Shown: positions 20,594-29,303 of the stretch, piece by piece | Numbering within the stretch: the first letter of the stretch is position 1 | Layout: each line of letters starts with the position of its first letter | Source of the DNA: JBCAWW01 sp039024315 | Lineage (GTDB): Bacteria; Bacteroidota; Bacteroidia; J057 | Length of the DNA stretch: 64,000 bases | Reading direction: 5' to 3' | Assembly (NCBI GenBank): GCA_039024315.1 | Contig: JBCCQN010000003.1 | Coordinates: 62,001-126,000, forward strand | Notes under the pieces: model-generated | The model's database searches: none | Told to the model about the DNA's origin: nothing | The model's input: only the letters and a program-made list of their open reading frames with translations | Position numbers and translations under genes: made by a program

Positions 20594-20826
20594 ATAATCT
20601 TTCTCTAACAATGAATAAATAAGAATGAAACCTTTTTGCTTAAATCAGAGAGACTAGTAAGGAAGAAACACAGCACTTCTGGTGGCAAGCATGCCCGTTC
20701 ATAATGCTTTTTATTCTGTTCATGGAAATATATTGGGAAGTACAAAAAAGCTTATGTATCATTGTAATACCCTCCTGCTTCGCCATGCGTTCTTCCAAAT
20801 TTCATTAAAAAAGTTTATCATTCTAA

Positions 20827-21909
20827 ATGCAGAATCAGAACCACTATATTATTATAATGGCTGGTGGCATTGGCAGCCGTTTTTGGCCCATGAGTCGCAG
20901 CCGTTTTCCCAAACAATTTCATGACATTCTCGGCAGAGGCCAATCTCTTATTCAGGAAACTTATGCTCGATTTGCCTCAATTGTACCCGAGCAAAATATT
21001 TATGTAGTAACCAATGAAGGTTATTATGATTTAGTCAAAGAGCAACTGCCCCGCATGACTGATGATCAAATTTTGTTAGAACCTGTAGGCCGCAATACTG
21101 CTCCCTGTATTGCTTATGCATGCTATAAAATCAAAACTCAAAACCCCAACGCCTTATTCGTAGTGGCCCCCTCTGATCATTTGATCGCTAAAGAAGATGT
21201 CTTCAGAGAAAAGATCCTTCTAGGCCTGGATGCTTGTGAAAAACAAGATATCATCATGACACTTGGGATCACTCCCACCCGTCCTGATACTGGCTATGGC
21301 TATATCCAATTTTTGGATGATGAAGAGAGTAGGGGTTATTACAAAGTGAAGACCTTCACTGAGAAGCCTAACCTTGAAATCGCTAAGAGCTTTGTAGAAA
21401 GTGGAGATTACGTCTGGAATGGAGGGATCTTTTTATTCTCCACCAATACCATTCAAAAAGCTTTTGAAGCTTATCTACCGGACATGGCCGAATTGTTTTC
21501 TGGCATTACTGATGCTTATTATACTGAAAAGGAAGAAGGCGCCATCAATGATACCTATACCACTTGTAAAAATATCTCCATTGACAATGGGATCATGGAG
21601 AAGGCCGATAATGTACATGTCATTCCTGCCGAATTTGGCTGGAGCGACCTCGGTACTTGGGGCTCAGTCCATGAAAATTCTGAAAAAGATTTTCACGGCA
21701 ATGCCGTTCATGGTCAAGGCGTAGTTTATGATTCCTTTAATAATGTAGTTAAAACCTCCAAAGAAGGTAAAATCGTGGTAATGAAGGGACTAGAAAATTA
21801 TATCGTGGTGGATACGGATGATGCACTATTGATTTGCAAGAAAGATGATGAACAATTTATCAAACAAATCGTATCAGACCTCAAGAGTCATAACGATCAG
21901 TTTGTTTAA
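20827..21909 (+). CDS. manC: mannose-1-phosphate guanylyltransferase (GDP-mannose pyrophosphorylase)
   Basis: A 360-residue cytosolic nucleotidyltransferase making GDP-mannose from mannose-1-phosphate and GTP. The N-terminal signature GGIGSRFWPMSR..FPKQF (about 13-31) is the GTP-binding loop. LLEPVGRNTAPCI, VAPSDHLI, FTEKP and YVWNGGIFLF are further family motifs. Its length is that of the single-domain form: the C-terminal mannose-6-phosphate isomerase domain of bifunctional AlgA/ManC enzymes is absent. The start is the first ATG of the frame. A terminator follows at 21939-21984, so it appears to be transcribed alone. It can feed the polysaccharide locus further right, which contains several mannosyl- or dolichol-phosphate-mannose-synthase-like glycosyltransferases; this link is inference. 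Confidence 0.93.
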   Translation: MQNQNHYIIIMAGGIGSRFWPMSRSRFPKQFHDILGRGQSLIQETYARFASIVPEQNIYVVTNEGYYDLVKEQLPRMTDDQILLEPVGRNTAPCIAYACYKIKTQNPNALFVVAPSDHLIAKEDVFREKILLGLDACEKQDIIMTLGITPTRPDTGYGYIQFLDDEESRGYYKVKTFTEKPNLEIAKSFVESGDYVWNGGIFLFSTNTIQKAFEAYLPDMAELFSGITDAYYTEKEEGAINDTYTTCKNISIDNGIMEKADNVHVIPAEFGWSDLGTWGSVHENSEKDFHGNAVHGQGVVYDSFNNVVKTSKEGKIVVMKGLENYIVVDTDDALLICKKDDEQFIKQIVSDLKSHNDQFV

Positions 21910-21938
21910 TGTTCTCGGATAACGAATTTTAAATATTT

Positions 21939-21984
21939 ACCCACAAACTTTAAATAATTTTTAAAGTTTTGTGGGTATTTTTTA
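21939..21984 (+). terminator. rho-independent terminator after manC
   Basis: Stem ACCCACAAA-CTTTAA pairs with TTAAAGTTTTGTGGGT (one bulged base), then ATTTTTT. It separates manC from asd. Confidence 0.85.
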
Positions 21985-22049
21985 TAAAATGTGTTAATTG
22001 TGCGCCGGTTTCCCGTATAATTAATTTTTTTACTTAACTCATTTATATC

Positions 22050-23036
22050 ATGAAAGTAGCCGTAGTCGGGGCAACTGGCCTAGTAGGCACTGAAATGCTC
22101 CGCGTTCTAGAAGAAGCGCAATTTCCTGTTTCCACCCTTATTCCCGTTGCTTCGGCAAGGTCTGTAGGTAAGGAGGTTACCTTTAAGGGTAAACAGTTGA
22201 AGGTCGTGAGTATGGAGGACGGTATCGCTGCCAAACCCGATATTGCGCTGTTTTCTGCTGGTGGGAGTACTAGTACCGCCTTTGCACCCAAATTTGCCGC
22301 AGTCGGTACGGTTGTGATCGACAACTCTTCTGCTTGGCGGATGGACCCAAGCGTTCCACTAGTGGTACCAGAGGTAAATATGTCTGCCATCAATAATGAG
22401 CATAAGATCATTGCCAATCCAAACTGCTCTACGATCCAAATGGTAGTGCCGCTAGCGCCGATCCATGAAAAGTATAAAATCAAACGTCTTGTCATTTCTA
22501 CTTACCAAAGCGTTACCGGGACAGGTAAAAATGCTGTAGATCAACTATTTGCAGAGCGTCAAGGGGGGGATAGTCTATCGGTCTATCCTAAGCAGATTGA
22601 TCTCAACTGTATCCCACATTGTGATATCTTTTTGGAAAATGACTACACCAAAGAGGAAATGAAGCTAGTCAATGAGACACGCAAAATCCTCAATGATGAT
22701 AGCATCCAGATTACTGCGACTGCAGTGAGAGTACCCGTGATAGGTGGTCATTCCGAAGCAGTCAATATCGAAACAGAATTGCCCTTTGAGATCGCCGATA
22801 TCAAACAAATGTTAGGTGATACTCCTGGCTTGATCGTGGTCGATGATGTGGCTAATAATGGATACCCAACCCCTCGTGATACCCACGGTAGAGATGAGGT
22901 ATTTGTGGGTCGAATCCGTCGCGATGAATCAATCAGCAATGGTATGAATCTCTGGATTGTGGCTGATAATCTCCGCAAAGGAGCTGCTACCAATGCGGTT
23001 CAAATTGCCCAAGCCTTGATCGCTGAAGCAGTATAA
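22050..23036 (+). CDS. asd: aspartate-semialdehyde dehydrogenase
   Basis: A 328-residue cytosolic enzyme reducing L-aspartyl-4-phosphate to L-aspartate-4-semialdehyde with NADPH, the branch point to lysine/diaminopimelate, threonine and methionine. The Rossmann motif GATGLVG is at 7-13. The active-site Cys is C126 in NPNCSTIQ, and the acid/base His is H234 in GGHSEAVN. The length is normal and no residue looks missing. Its TAA stop overlaps the ATG of the next gene (TAATG), so the small heme-binding-like protein is translationally coupled to it. The manC terminator lies upstream; a clear -7 box was not found. Confidence 0.95.
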   Translation: MKVAVVGATGLVGTEMLRVLEEAQFPVSTLIPVASARSVGKEVTFKGKQLKVVSMEDGIAAKPDIALFSAGGSTSTAFAPKFAAVGTVVIDNSSAWRMDPSVPLVVPEVNMSAINNEHKIIANPNCSTIQMVVPLAPIHEKYKIKRLVISTYQSVTGTGKNAVDQLFAERQGGDSLSVYPKQIDLNCIPHCDIFLENDYTKEEMKLVNETRKILNDDSIQITATAVRVPVIGGHSEAVNIETELPFEIADIKQMLGDTPGLIVVDDVANNGYPTPRDTHGRDEVFVGRIRRDESISNGMNLWIVADNLRKGAATNAVQIAQALIAEAV

Positions 23037-23272
23037 TGACAGATTTGCCTACCTACAGTCGTTCCCAACTGGCGCTACGCAATGGCTCAGATCGTGATGA
23101 GATTTGGGTCGCTTACAAGGGAAAGATCTATGATGTTACTGAGAGTCGCCATTGGCGCAACGGTATGCATTATAGCCACTGGGCTGGGCAAGATCTTACT
23201 GATGAATTAGCCGAGGCACCGCATAATGAGGCGGTGTTTCGGCGTTTTAAGGCAATAGGGACCCTTTCTTGA
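23036..23272 (+). CDS. small cytochrome b5-like heme/steroid-binding domain protein
   Basis: A 78-residue protein resembling the stand-alone predicted heme/steroid-binding (COG4892-type) family. The pattern WVAYKGKIYDVTESRHW, then H-(2)-H-W-AGQDLTDEL and APHNEAVFRRF matches the cytochrome b5 fold with candidate heme ligands H45 or H48 and H63. There is no signal peptide or membrane helix, so it should be cytosolic. It overlaps the asd stop by one base (TAATG) and must be co-translated with it. Its role beside aspartate-semialdehyde dehydrogenase is unknown. No close downstream partner exists on this strand; the region after it holds repeats and converges with a minus-strand gene. Confidence 0.8.
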   Translation: MTDLPTYSRSQLALRNGSDRDEIWVAYKGKIYDVTESRHWRNGMHYSHWAGQDLTDELAEAPHNEAVFRRFKAIGTLS

Positions 23273-23310
23273 GCTTCCAGATCTCTATTTGGGGTGATTT
23301 TTTGGGATTT

Positions 23311-23326
23311 ACTCCCGAAAGCTTTC
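23311..23326 (+). repeat. intergenic repeat shared with 36918-36933
   Basis: The 16-mer ACTCCCGAAAGCTTTC occurs exactly at both places; both sites lie in convergent intergenic regions that also carry the hairpin-AACG element. Confidence 0.5.
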
Positions 23327-23379
23327 AGGACGCGGAACGCTTAGCCCTAGACAGTATAGGAGCTTTTTTGATCTCCTTT

Positions 23380-23400
23380 GCGGCCTACGCAATAGGCCGC
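23380..23400. terminator. hairpin in convergent intergenic region
   Basis: Perfect 8-bp stem GCGGCCTA / TAGGCCGC with loop CGCAA. Neither strand has a good U-tract after it, so it may stop transcripts only weakly. It lies between the b5-like gene and the convergent hypothetical gene. Confidence 0.4.
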
Positions 23401-23445
23401 TATTGTTAGCTGTTTGTAGGTAGTATTGCATACGCCCGAAGAGAC

Positions 23446-23463
23446 AAGCGTTCTGCGAAGCAG
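23446..23463 (-). repeat. hairpin-AACGCTT element, intergenic
   Basis: On the minus strand CTGC-TTC-GCAG-AACGCTT. Identical over 18 bases to the copies at 37114-37131 and 63788-63805, and identical over 20 bases (with a leading AC) to 37112-37131. Confidence 0.75.
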
Positions 23464-23501
23464 CAAAACCCCACAAACACTATCTAAATACTTGATACCA
23501 A

Positions 23502-24074
23502 CTACTTAAAGATTACCTCTATCTCAGGCGTCTCTATTTTGCCATACCAAATAGCGAACTCATCCGCCAGTACATCTCGCTTGTTTTCGTAAATCGCCTT
23601 GATTTTGGCGGGGATGCGTTCGCCATAAAGGTCTGGGAAGCCCTCCCAATCTCCACTTCTCATATCGATAAATAAGACCACCGTCTCCCCCGGTTCTAAT
23701 ACCCAATAGTCTGGAAAATCGCCATTCCAAACCTTGGGCGCTTTACGAGAAATGGGAAAAGTTTTTCCTGCCGCCATCCATTCTAGCCTTAAATTGAAAA
23801 ACCCCCAAGTATTCCAGTCCTTCCAAAGCCGCTGCGGGTGCGGCGAAACGTTTTTGATCAAGACATGGAGGTTGTAATAGCGCTCAATGCTGATTTCCCG
23901 ATGGCCATTAGGGGTAGAGATGGGCACAATAAGCTCGATAGAGAAAGGAGCTTCTTGATTTTGGGTAAGTACAAATTCGAAGCCTCCGGTCGAAAAAAAG
24001 ATAAACAAAAGGGAAATACTGTTGAAAGCCTTTTTGATTCTTTGCTGATAGGGGGGTGGCAATTGGCGGAGCAT
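23502..24074 (-). CDS. hypothetical exported or membrane-tethered beta-rich protein
   Basis: I do not recognise a family. From the preferred ATG at 24074 it has about 190 residues: a short basic leader (RQLPPPYQQRIKKAF), one hydrophobic segment (SLLFIFFSTGGF) that could be a signal anchor, then a beta-rich domain with EPGETVVLFIDMR, reminiscent of Ig-like folds. It lacks a lipobox. The frame opens at a TTG at 24101, but that codon lies inside a good -7 promoter box (TACTTTTG, 24099-24106), so the ATG 25 bases downstream is the better start. It stands alone between convergent asd/b5 and the TPR gene, whose stop lies 123 bases upstream of this ATG. Confidence 0.6.
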   Translation of the reverse strand: MLRQLPPPYQQRIKKAFNSISLLFIFFSTGGFEFVLTQNQEAPFSIELIVPISTPNGHREISIERYYNLHVLIKNVSPHPQRLWKDWNTWGFFNLRLEWMAAGKTFPISRKAPKVWNGDFPDYWVLEPGETVVLFIDMRSGDWEGFPDLYGERIPAKIKAIYENKRDVLADEFAIWYGKIETPEIEVIFK

Positions 24075-24089
24075 ATGATTTGCGAATAG

Positions 24090-24115
24090 ATACTCAGACA
24101 AAAGTATTCAGTCTT
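24090..24115 (-). repeat. dispersed repeat B, copy 2, carrying a promoter
   Basis: Shares CAGACAAAAGTATTCAGT with copy 36832-36859 (there TAGACAAAAGTATTCAGT). Read on the minus strand it contains TACTTTTG (24106-24099), matching the -7 consensus, with a TTG 23 bases upstream; it sits 25 bases before the ATG of the hypothetical gene. Confidence 0.6.
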
Positions 24116-24196
24116 GAGATTTTTGAAAACAAGGCACTAAAGGTAATTAAGGCTATTTTTCTTTGTTCTAAATACTATCTACTTCTTGCTTAGACG

Positions 24197-25048
24197 CTAA
24201 TCGTTTTTTTTATATTCTGAGTGATCGAGCATAAGTTCACGAGGTAGTTGGTAGCCACTAACGAGCAGCTCTTTAGGGATTTCATAGCCTTCGGTGAACG
24301 CTTGTTTGATTAAGGGAGCGCCTTTTTCGGTTTTGCCCAATTGATAATAAGCATTGCCTAAAAAGAAATGATATTCAGGATCTGAACCAAAATAAGAGGC
24401 ATTTTCTTTGAGATACTTCAGCGCAATCTTGTAATTACCGAGCAAAAAATACCCTTTGGCCGCTATCATTCTAGCTTGCGCAGCTTTTTCTTTGGCGATC
24501 TTCTTTTCTGTAGGCCTAGCAAATAATTCTGACAATAGGAGGTACTTACGCATAGCAGCTTCGCCTGTGTCAATCGCATTCTGCCAGTTGTTTTTAAACC
24601 TAAATTCGACTTTGGCAATATTGTAGTAAGTATCGGCTTGCAGCTCAATACTTCTATCATCCCCAAAAGTGCGCAAGATATTGTTGTATTGACTTAGGGC
24701 CGCATCATAGTTTTGCTGTTGCAGCAGAATGGTTACTACCCAGTTGTGTGCATAAAAATCACGGGGATAAAACTCGATATTTTGGCCATAGTAGTAGAGG
24801 GCGCTATCGAGTAGATTTTCGGTGAAATAATAATCTGCTAGCTGTCTGAGAGCCGCAATATATCTTTGATCATAAGAGAGTGCCTTTCGTAGGGAGGCTT
24901 TGGCACTGGCATGCTGTCCAGCATTTTTGAAGCTCAAAGCTTGGTCGTAAGCTGCTTGAGCGTTAGGATCATAAGTTTTGGTCTCAATTTGAGCCGTAGA
25001 GGATAAAGAACTAAGAGCAAGAAGGAGAAGAAAAAAGGTACTCCGCAT
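24197..25048 (-). CDS. secreted TPR-repeat protein
   Basis: A 283-residue protein with a signal peptide (1-19, cleavage near SSTAQ) and at least four to five tetratricopeptide repeats: NAQAAYDQALSFKNAGQHASA, YIAALRQLADYYFTENLLDSA, AHNWVVTILLQQQNYDAALSQ, a diverged middle, and PEYHFFLGNAYYQLGKTEKGA near the end. TPR superhelices bind protein partners; the signal peptide puts this one in the periplasm. It follows the DUF58 gene by 15 bases on the same strand, so the two form an operon from the promoter at 26026-26054. In other Bacteroidota DUF58 proteins sit with MoxR, VWA/BatA and TPR/BatC-type proteins; this pair looks like a reduced form of such a set. That comparison is inference. Confidence 0.82.
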   Translation of the reverse strand: MRSTFFLLLLALSSLSSTAQIETKTYDPNAQAAYDQALSFKNAGQHASAKASLRKALSYDQRYIAALRQLADYYFTENLLDSALYYYGQNIEFYPRDFYAHNWVVTILLQQQNYDAALSQYNNILRTFGDDRSIELQADTYYNIAKVEFRFKNNWQNAIDTGEAAMRKYLLLSELFARPTEKKIAKEKAAQARMIAAKGYFLLGNYKIALKYLKENASYFGSDPEYHFFLGNAYYQLGKTEKGAPLIKQAFTEGYEIPKELLVSGYQLPRELMLDHSEYKKND

Positions 25049-25063
25049 ACGGGTTGGATAGGT

Positions 25064-25993
25064 TTATTTGATGCTTCTTCTTTTTACAAGATAGTCAGTG
25101 AGCACTTTGTCATAAGCTTGTTGAATATCTACCTCGATAAAATCGATTTTGAATTCGTAACATTTTTGCTTGAAGCGTGCCTTGAATTTACGCATTAAAC
25201 TTTGGTATTGATCCCTGATTTGGTGGGGCGAAACCTCGATCTTCTCTCCACTCTCAAGGTCCTTAAGGATCACGGGTCGATTGGGAAAGTCAAAGTCTTC
25301 TTCCGTCGGGCGGTCCAAAAGGTGAAATACTAGGACTTCATGCTTTTCATGTCTGAGATGTTGCAAGGCTTTAAATAACTCATCACTATCTTCTTGTTGG
25401 TTGAATAAGTCAGTTATTAAAACAACGAAGGATCGGCGATGAAATTTCATCGCAATTTCGTGCAAAACCTTTGCCGTAGCTGTCTTTCTTGTAAAGAGTT
25501 CTGTACTTGCGACAACTTCTTCTAACTTCTTAAAAATAGGGACTAACCAAGAGTATTTAGACTTAGGTGGCGCAGAGAATTGGATGCTTTCATCAAAAAG
25601 GGTCATGCCTGCGGCATCTCTTTGTCCGATCATGAGATATTGTAGCGCTGCGGCTAAGTAGGCGCCATACTCTAGTTTGGTCATCCCTTTTTGGGGATAC
25701 CGCATAGAATCGCTTACATCCAAGACGACCTGACAGCGGAGGTTGGTTTCTTCCTCAAACTTTTTGGAGTAAAGCTTATTGGTCTTGCCAAATACCTTCC
25801 AGTCTATATTTTTGAGGGATTCGCCAGCATTGTAAGGCCGATGCTCCGCAAATTCGACCGAGAAGCCGTGGTAAGGACTTTTATGCATACCCGTGATGAA
25901 ACCTTCAACAATTAATTTTGCTTTGATTTCAATATTTTTGAGCCGACCTACGACCAATGGATCGAGATACTTGATGGAGGATGATTTAGCCAT
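25064..25993 (-). CDS. DUF58 domain protein (VWA-like, Bat-type)
   Basis: A 309-residue cytosolic protein. The hallmark DUF58 core FAEHRPYNAGESLKNIDWK followed by KLYSKKFEEETN is at about 49-85. A von Willebrand A-like part follows: VVLDVSDSMRYP matches the DxSxS MIDAS-type motif, and VVLITDLFNQQED supplies the later Asp. No membrane helix is visible, unlike longer DUF58 proteins. The group is usually encoded next to MoxR ATPases and acts in envelope or aerotolerance functions; no MoxR gene is adjacent. It heads a two-gene operon with the TPR protein, from a well-formed promoter (TTG-N18-TAACTTTG) that stands back to back with the lipoprotein promoter. Confidence 0.88.
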   Translation of the reverse strand: MAKSSSIKYLDPLVVGRLKNIEIKAKLIVEGFITGMHKSPYHGFSVEFAEHRPYNAGESLKNIDWKVFGKTNKLYSKKFEEETNLRCQVVLDVSDSMRYPQKGMTKLEYGAYLAAALQYLMIGQRDAAGMTLFDESIQFSAPPKSKYSWLVPIFKKLEEVVASTELFTRKTATAKVLHEIAMKFHRRSFVVLITDLFNQQEDSDELFKALQHLRHEKHEVLVFHLLDRPTEEDFDFPNRPVILKDLESGEKIEVSPHQIRDQYQSLMRKFKARFKQKCYEFKIDFIEVDIQQAYDKVLTDYLVKRRSIK

Positions 25994-26025
25994 AGATCAA
26001 TGTTACAGAGCTTCAAGGGGAAAAC

Positions 26026-26054
26026 CAAAGTTAAAATCAAAGGCTTTAGGGCAA
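26026..26054 (-). promoter_or_regulatory. promoter of the DUF58-TPR operon
   Basis: Minus strand TTG (26054-26052), 18-base spacer, TAACTTTG (26033-26026), 32 bases before the ATG at 25993. A full match to the Bacteroidota consensus. Confidence 0.7.
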
Positions 26055-26056
26055 TA

Positions 26057-26088
26057 TTGCATAAAGGATAGGAAAATGATTATTTTTG
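26057..26088 (+). promoter_or_regulatory. promoter of the lipoprotein gene at 26126
   Basis: TTG (26057-26059), 21-base spacer, TATTTTTG (26081-26088), 37 bases before the ATG. Its -33 box lies two bases from that of the divergent DUF58 promoter. Confidence 0.7.
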
Positions 26089-26125
26089 AAGATCAATTTA
26101 TAATCTTTCATATCAATCGATACGA

Positions 26126-26767
26126 ATGCGTATTCCATTTATAGCCCCTCTTCTCCTTTTATTGGTAATAGTATTTGGCGGCTGCTGCGAAGAATGTCAG
26201 CGTGAATCTCTCGGTAGTTTTGAATTTACTCCTATTGAAGAGGCCTGGATTGAATTTGCGGAAACCAAAGAACGGACTTTCCGGAATACGACTACTGGGA
26301 GTCAGGTCCTATTTAAGTATGAAGATATAGTGGCGAGTTTTGAGACTCAATTATTTGAGTGTGACGATTTCGGTAGATGTGGTCTTTGTTGTACTACCTT
26401 TGATAATCCTTTTCGTTTTGTGCAATTGAGAAGCAGTGATGGACAGTATGTCTTCGATATCACTCTACGCAAGGACTTCCAAAATTTTGCCCCAACCGAT
26501 GATCCTAATAAGATAGAATCTTATTTATCTATCACCTTCAACAATTTCCTGACTTGTCAATTGTTTAGCCTACCCGATACGGTACTAACTGAGGATATTA
26601 ATCTCGGGGGAAAAGACTTCTTCAACGTTTCTATGTGTGATTTTAGCACTGGAAATAGTTTTAATGTCCCAGGAGAACCCATTCGATTTTACTTCAACAA
26701 ACTGAATGGTATTATAGGTTTTGAGGTCATTGGGGAAAATGAAAATGAAATCTGGATTTTAGTTTAG
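26126..26767 (+). CDS. putative lipoprotein of unknown function
   Basis: A 213-residue protein. The N terminus MRIPFIAPLLLLLVIVFGGC is a lipoprotein signal with acceptor C20, so it should be lipid-anchored in the envelope. The mature part is beta-rich with a cysteine cluster early (CCEECQ, then CDDFGRCGLCC) that may form disulfides. I do not recognise a family. It has its own promoter (26057-26088) and is followed by the metalloprotease gene in the same direction after 113 bases; no terminator is evident between them, so read-through is possible. Confidence 0.72.
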   Translation: MRIPFIAPLLLLLVIVFGGCCEECQRESLGSFEFTPIEEAWIEFAETKERTFRNTTTGSQVLFKYEDIVASFETQLFECDDFGRCGLCCTTFDNPFRFVQLRSSDGQYVFDITLRKDFQNFAPTDDPNKIESYLSITFNNFLTCQLFSLPDTVLTEDINLGGKDFFNVSMCDFSTGNSFNVPGEPIRFYFNKLNGIIGFEVIGENENEIWILV

Positions 26768-26880
26768 TTAGGGATATGTTGCCCTACGGACAATAATTAT
26801 AGAGGAAATCTACTAACTACTACGACTTGGCTAAAAGGCTTCCTCTACAAGTTTTAACTGTAAGCCTAAATAAAGAGAAT

Positions 26881-28998
26881 ATGAATCGATTTCTAATCGG
26901 AATAGCTTTTGCGTTTTTGATTACGCCCTTGCTTGGGCATTCCCAACACAATAGGATTCCCTGTTTTACTGATGAAGTGATGACACAGCTTCGTTCTCAG
27001 AATCCTGAATTATACGATAGAAATGTTGCTTTAGAGGATGCTGCCTATGGGAAGTATCTTGACGAAAGAAGATCAAATAATTCTGGAACGCGAGCTAGTT
27101 GTGATGTCTATACTATCCCAGTTGTTTTTCATGTTATTTATGCCGCCGCAAATTCGAATTTGTCTGATGCTACTATTCAGCAACAAATTGTAGGCCTGAA
27201 TGAAAACTACCGTAGAATTCCCAATACCAGCGGTTTTGGTACTGGAGTAGATACCCGAATTCAATTTGCTCTTGCCACCAAAGACCCCCAAGGAAATGCT
27301 ACTTCAGGGATTACTAGAAATGCCAGTGCGCTAGGTAACCACAATAGCCAAAATGGTTCCTCTCCCTTGACCAGCTTTATTTACTGGCAAAATTATATCA
27401 ACATTTATATAGTTACGGATATTATTACCAGTGGACCAGTTCCTCCCGGATCTTTTATTGCTGGTTATACCAACTTACCTACTTCTGGTATCACCAATAG
27501 AGGAGTCGTGCTTCACTATTTGGGTATAGATCCAGCGGCTACCACTGCCACTCATGAAATTGGGCATTGGCTAGGATTATACCATCCTTTCTTAAATGGA
27601 GGTAATTTCACCGGATCAGAGTTTTGCGCGGGTAATTCTGGTACCAACTGCGAATCTTCAGGAGATAGGGTTTGTGATACTCAGCAATCAAATAATAGCT
27701 ATCTCGATTGTAACGATAGAAACTCATGTGAAGATTCTCCCTGTGATTATCTTGATAGAAAAGACCTACATATGGGATATTCTACCTGTACCAGTGCTTT
27801 TACCCATGGGCAGGCAGAAAGAATGTATTTCTTCCTCGACAATCAATTGTCAAACCTTTGGTCAGCCTCTAATAAGGCCGCCACAGGGATAGATAATGTC
27901 GCTAACCTTTATTCAGAGCCAGATCCTGATTTTACGGCTTCTCAAACCATTGGATGTGAGGGAACCGTAATCAGCTTTACTGATGAAACTCTTGGTTGTG
28001 TCGAAAACTACAACTGGCTTTTTCCTGGAGGATCCCCGATCAGTTCAAATGATGCCAATCCGGTGGTAACCTACAGTACTGCTGGTGAGTATCCTGTTCA
28101 GCTTACTGTCAGTAACAATGGTGGGTTCACTAAAGCTGTAACCAAAACAGCCCATATCAAAATCGCCAATACCGGTATAACGCTTCCCTATGCCGAAAGC
28201 TTTGAATCAAGCTCTTTTGTTCCTAGTGGTTGGAAAATAATTGATGAGGCCGGAGATGGCGGTTGGGAAAGGAGAACTTTGATCTCTTCCCAAGGTAATG
28301 CCTGTGCCTCATTTCCTGCTTACAGCTCAGCATCATGCGACAGTAGAGACTTTTTGGTGTCTCCTCTGCTTGACCTAACCAATGTTTATACTGCTAGTTT
28401 GAAATTTGACTATGCTTATGTGGCTTATTCCGCTAGCCTAGAAGAAGCAGACCAGATGTTAGTGCAGGTAGTAAATGAATGTGGTGAAACTTTACCTGGT
28501 GCTCTCTTCGAAGGGAGTGGTTTTACATTAGGGTCCGAACTGACCTTCTTTAATTCTGGCCCCTTTGAGCCAACAAATAATCAATGGAAGACTATGGATA
28601 TTAGCCTCAATGATTATGTAGGCGAAAAGATTTATATCCAATTCAATTTCCTCTCCTTGCAAGGGCAGAACTTATATCTTGATAATGTCATTTTTGATGG
28701 CTTTACAACGGGTATAGAAACGCTACATGATTTGGAGGCCGCTACTACTGTAGTCCCCAATCCATTTGAAAATGGATTTGACTTGCAATACCAACTGCCA
28801 CAAACAGAGACCTTACGTCTAGAGGTATTAGACATAAGTGGTAAAGTATTGTACCAAGAAGAGCTCGGAACCATGGCCGCCGGTACTCATGAGCACAAAC
28901 TAAACGCTCCTGCAATCCTTAGTTTGTCTTCAGGTGTGTACCTCCTTAACCTTTATACTGATAAAGGTAGAGCCACTAAAAAATTGATAAAACTCTAA
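26881..28998 (+). CDS. secreted M43-type zinc metalloprotease with PKD, anchor-J-like and type A T9SS domains
   Basis: About 705 residues. Signal peptide 1-20. A pappalysin-like (M43) catalytic domain follows, with zinc motif HEIGHWLGLYH (H225, H229, H235; catalytic E226), the downstream DRVCDTQ segment and a Met-turn MGYSTC. Then come a PKD domain (FTASQTIGCEG ... AGEYPVQLTVSNNG), a MAM/choice-of-anchor-J-like domain starting LPYAESFESSSFVPSGW, and a C-terminal type A T9SS sorting domain (PNPFENGF ... GVYLLNLYTDKGRATKKLIKL). It should be exported by Type IX secretion as an extracellular protease. The frame opens at TTG 26827, but the ATG at 26881 starts a proper signal peptide. A strong terminator follows at 29021. 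Confidence 0.92.
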   Translation: MNRFLIGIAFAFLITPLLGHSQHNRIPCFTDEVMTQLRSQNPELYDRNVALEDAAYGKYLDERRSNNSGTRASCDVYTIPVVFHVIYAAANSNLSDATIQQQIVGLNENYRRIPNTSGFGTGVDTRIQFALATKDPQGNATSGITRNASALGNHNSQNGSSPLTSFIYWQNYINIYIVTDIITSGPVPPGSFIAGYTNLPTSGITNRGVVLHYLGIDPAATTATHEIGHWLGLYHPFLNGGNFTGSEFCAGNSGTNCESSGDRVCDTQQSNNSYLDCNDRNSCEDSPCDYLDRKDLHMGYSTCTSAFTHGQAERMYFFLDNQLSNLWSASNKAATGIDNVANLYSEPDPDFTASQTIGCEGTVISFTDETLGCVENYNWLFPGGSPISSNDANPVVTYSTAGEYPVQLTVSNNGGFTKAVTKTAHIKIANTGITLPYAESFESSSFVPSGWKIIDEAGDGGWERRTLISSQGNACASFPAYSSASCDSRDFLVSPLLDLTNVYTASLKFDYAYVAYSASLEEADQMLVQVVNECGETLPGALFEGSGFTLGSELTFFNSGPFEPTNNQWKTMDISLNDYVGEKIYIQFNFLSLQGQNLYLDNVIFDGFTTGIETLHDLEAATTVVPNPFENGFDLQYQLPQTETLRLEVLDISGKVLYQEELGTMAAGTHEHKLNAPAILSLSSGVYLLNLYTDKGRATKKLIKL

Positions 28999-29020
28999 GA
29001 ATTTCTTTTCAAAAATTGCC

Positions 29021-29059
29021 ATCCGAGCCCCAGACACAAGCTGGGGTTCGGATTTTTTT
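29021..29059 (+). terminator. rho-independent terminator after the metalloprotease
   Basis: Stem ATCCGAGCCCCAG / CTGGGGTTCGGAT (one G-U pair), 7-base loop, then a seven-T run. The following 296 bases hold only the promoter at 29304-29333. Confidence 0.93.
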
Positions 29060-29303
29060 GTAAGAAATAACGAAAAGATGGAATTATTTTTGAATGAAAT
29101 AAGGAAGAATTTAATTTTGTTTATCCCTTAGCCAGCAGCTCTACTAAGCTGAAAAATAGCTCAGAGAAGTGTTTTTGAGTCTTTTTCTGAACAGATGTTC
29201 AAGAAAATGCCTTTGTAGCTATTTAATTTCTACTTGCCGTAATACATCTGAATTATACCAAACATGGTTATATAATACTGTAATAATTAAGAAATTACTG
29301 ATA

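Larger units (their letters stand above)
20274..20826. other. 553-base divergent intergenic region
   Basis: No gene is visible. It holds a -7 match for the PKD gene (20347-20354), a small hairpin GTTGC-TTTA-GCAAC (20471-20484) and a weak hairpin-AACG element (20580-20593). I did not find a TAnnTTTG box for manC. Confidence 0.6.

Noticed and set aside
23380..23400. 8-bp hairpin as a firm terminator
   Set aside because: No U-tract on either strand; kept only as a low-confidence feature.
24075..24101. TTG start at 24101 for the hypothetical protein
   Set aside because: It lies inside a consensus -7 box, so it would not be in the transcript; the ATG at 24074 is preferred.
29021..29059. TTCG-containing segment as part of a tRNA T-arm
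   Set aside because: It is the right arm of a strong terminator stem; no cloverleaf can be built.
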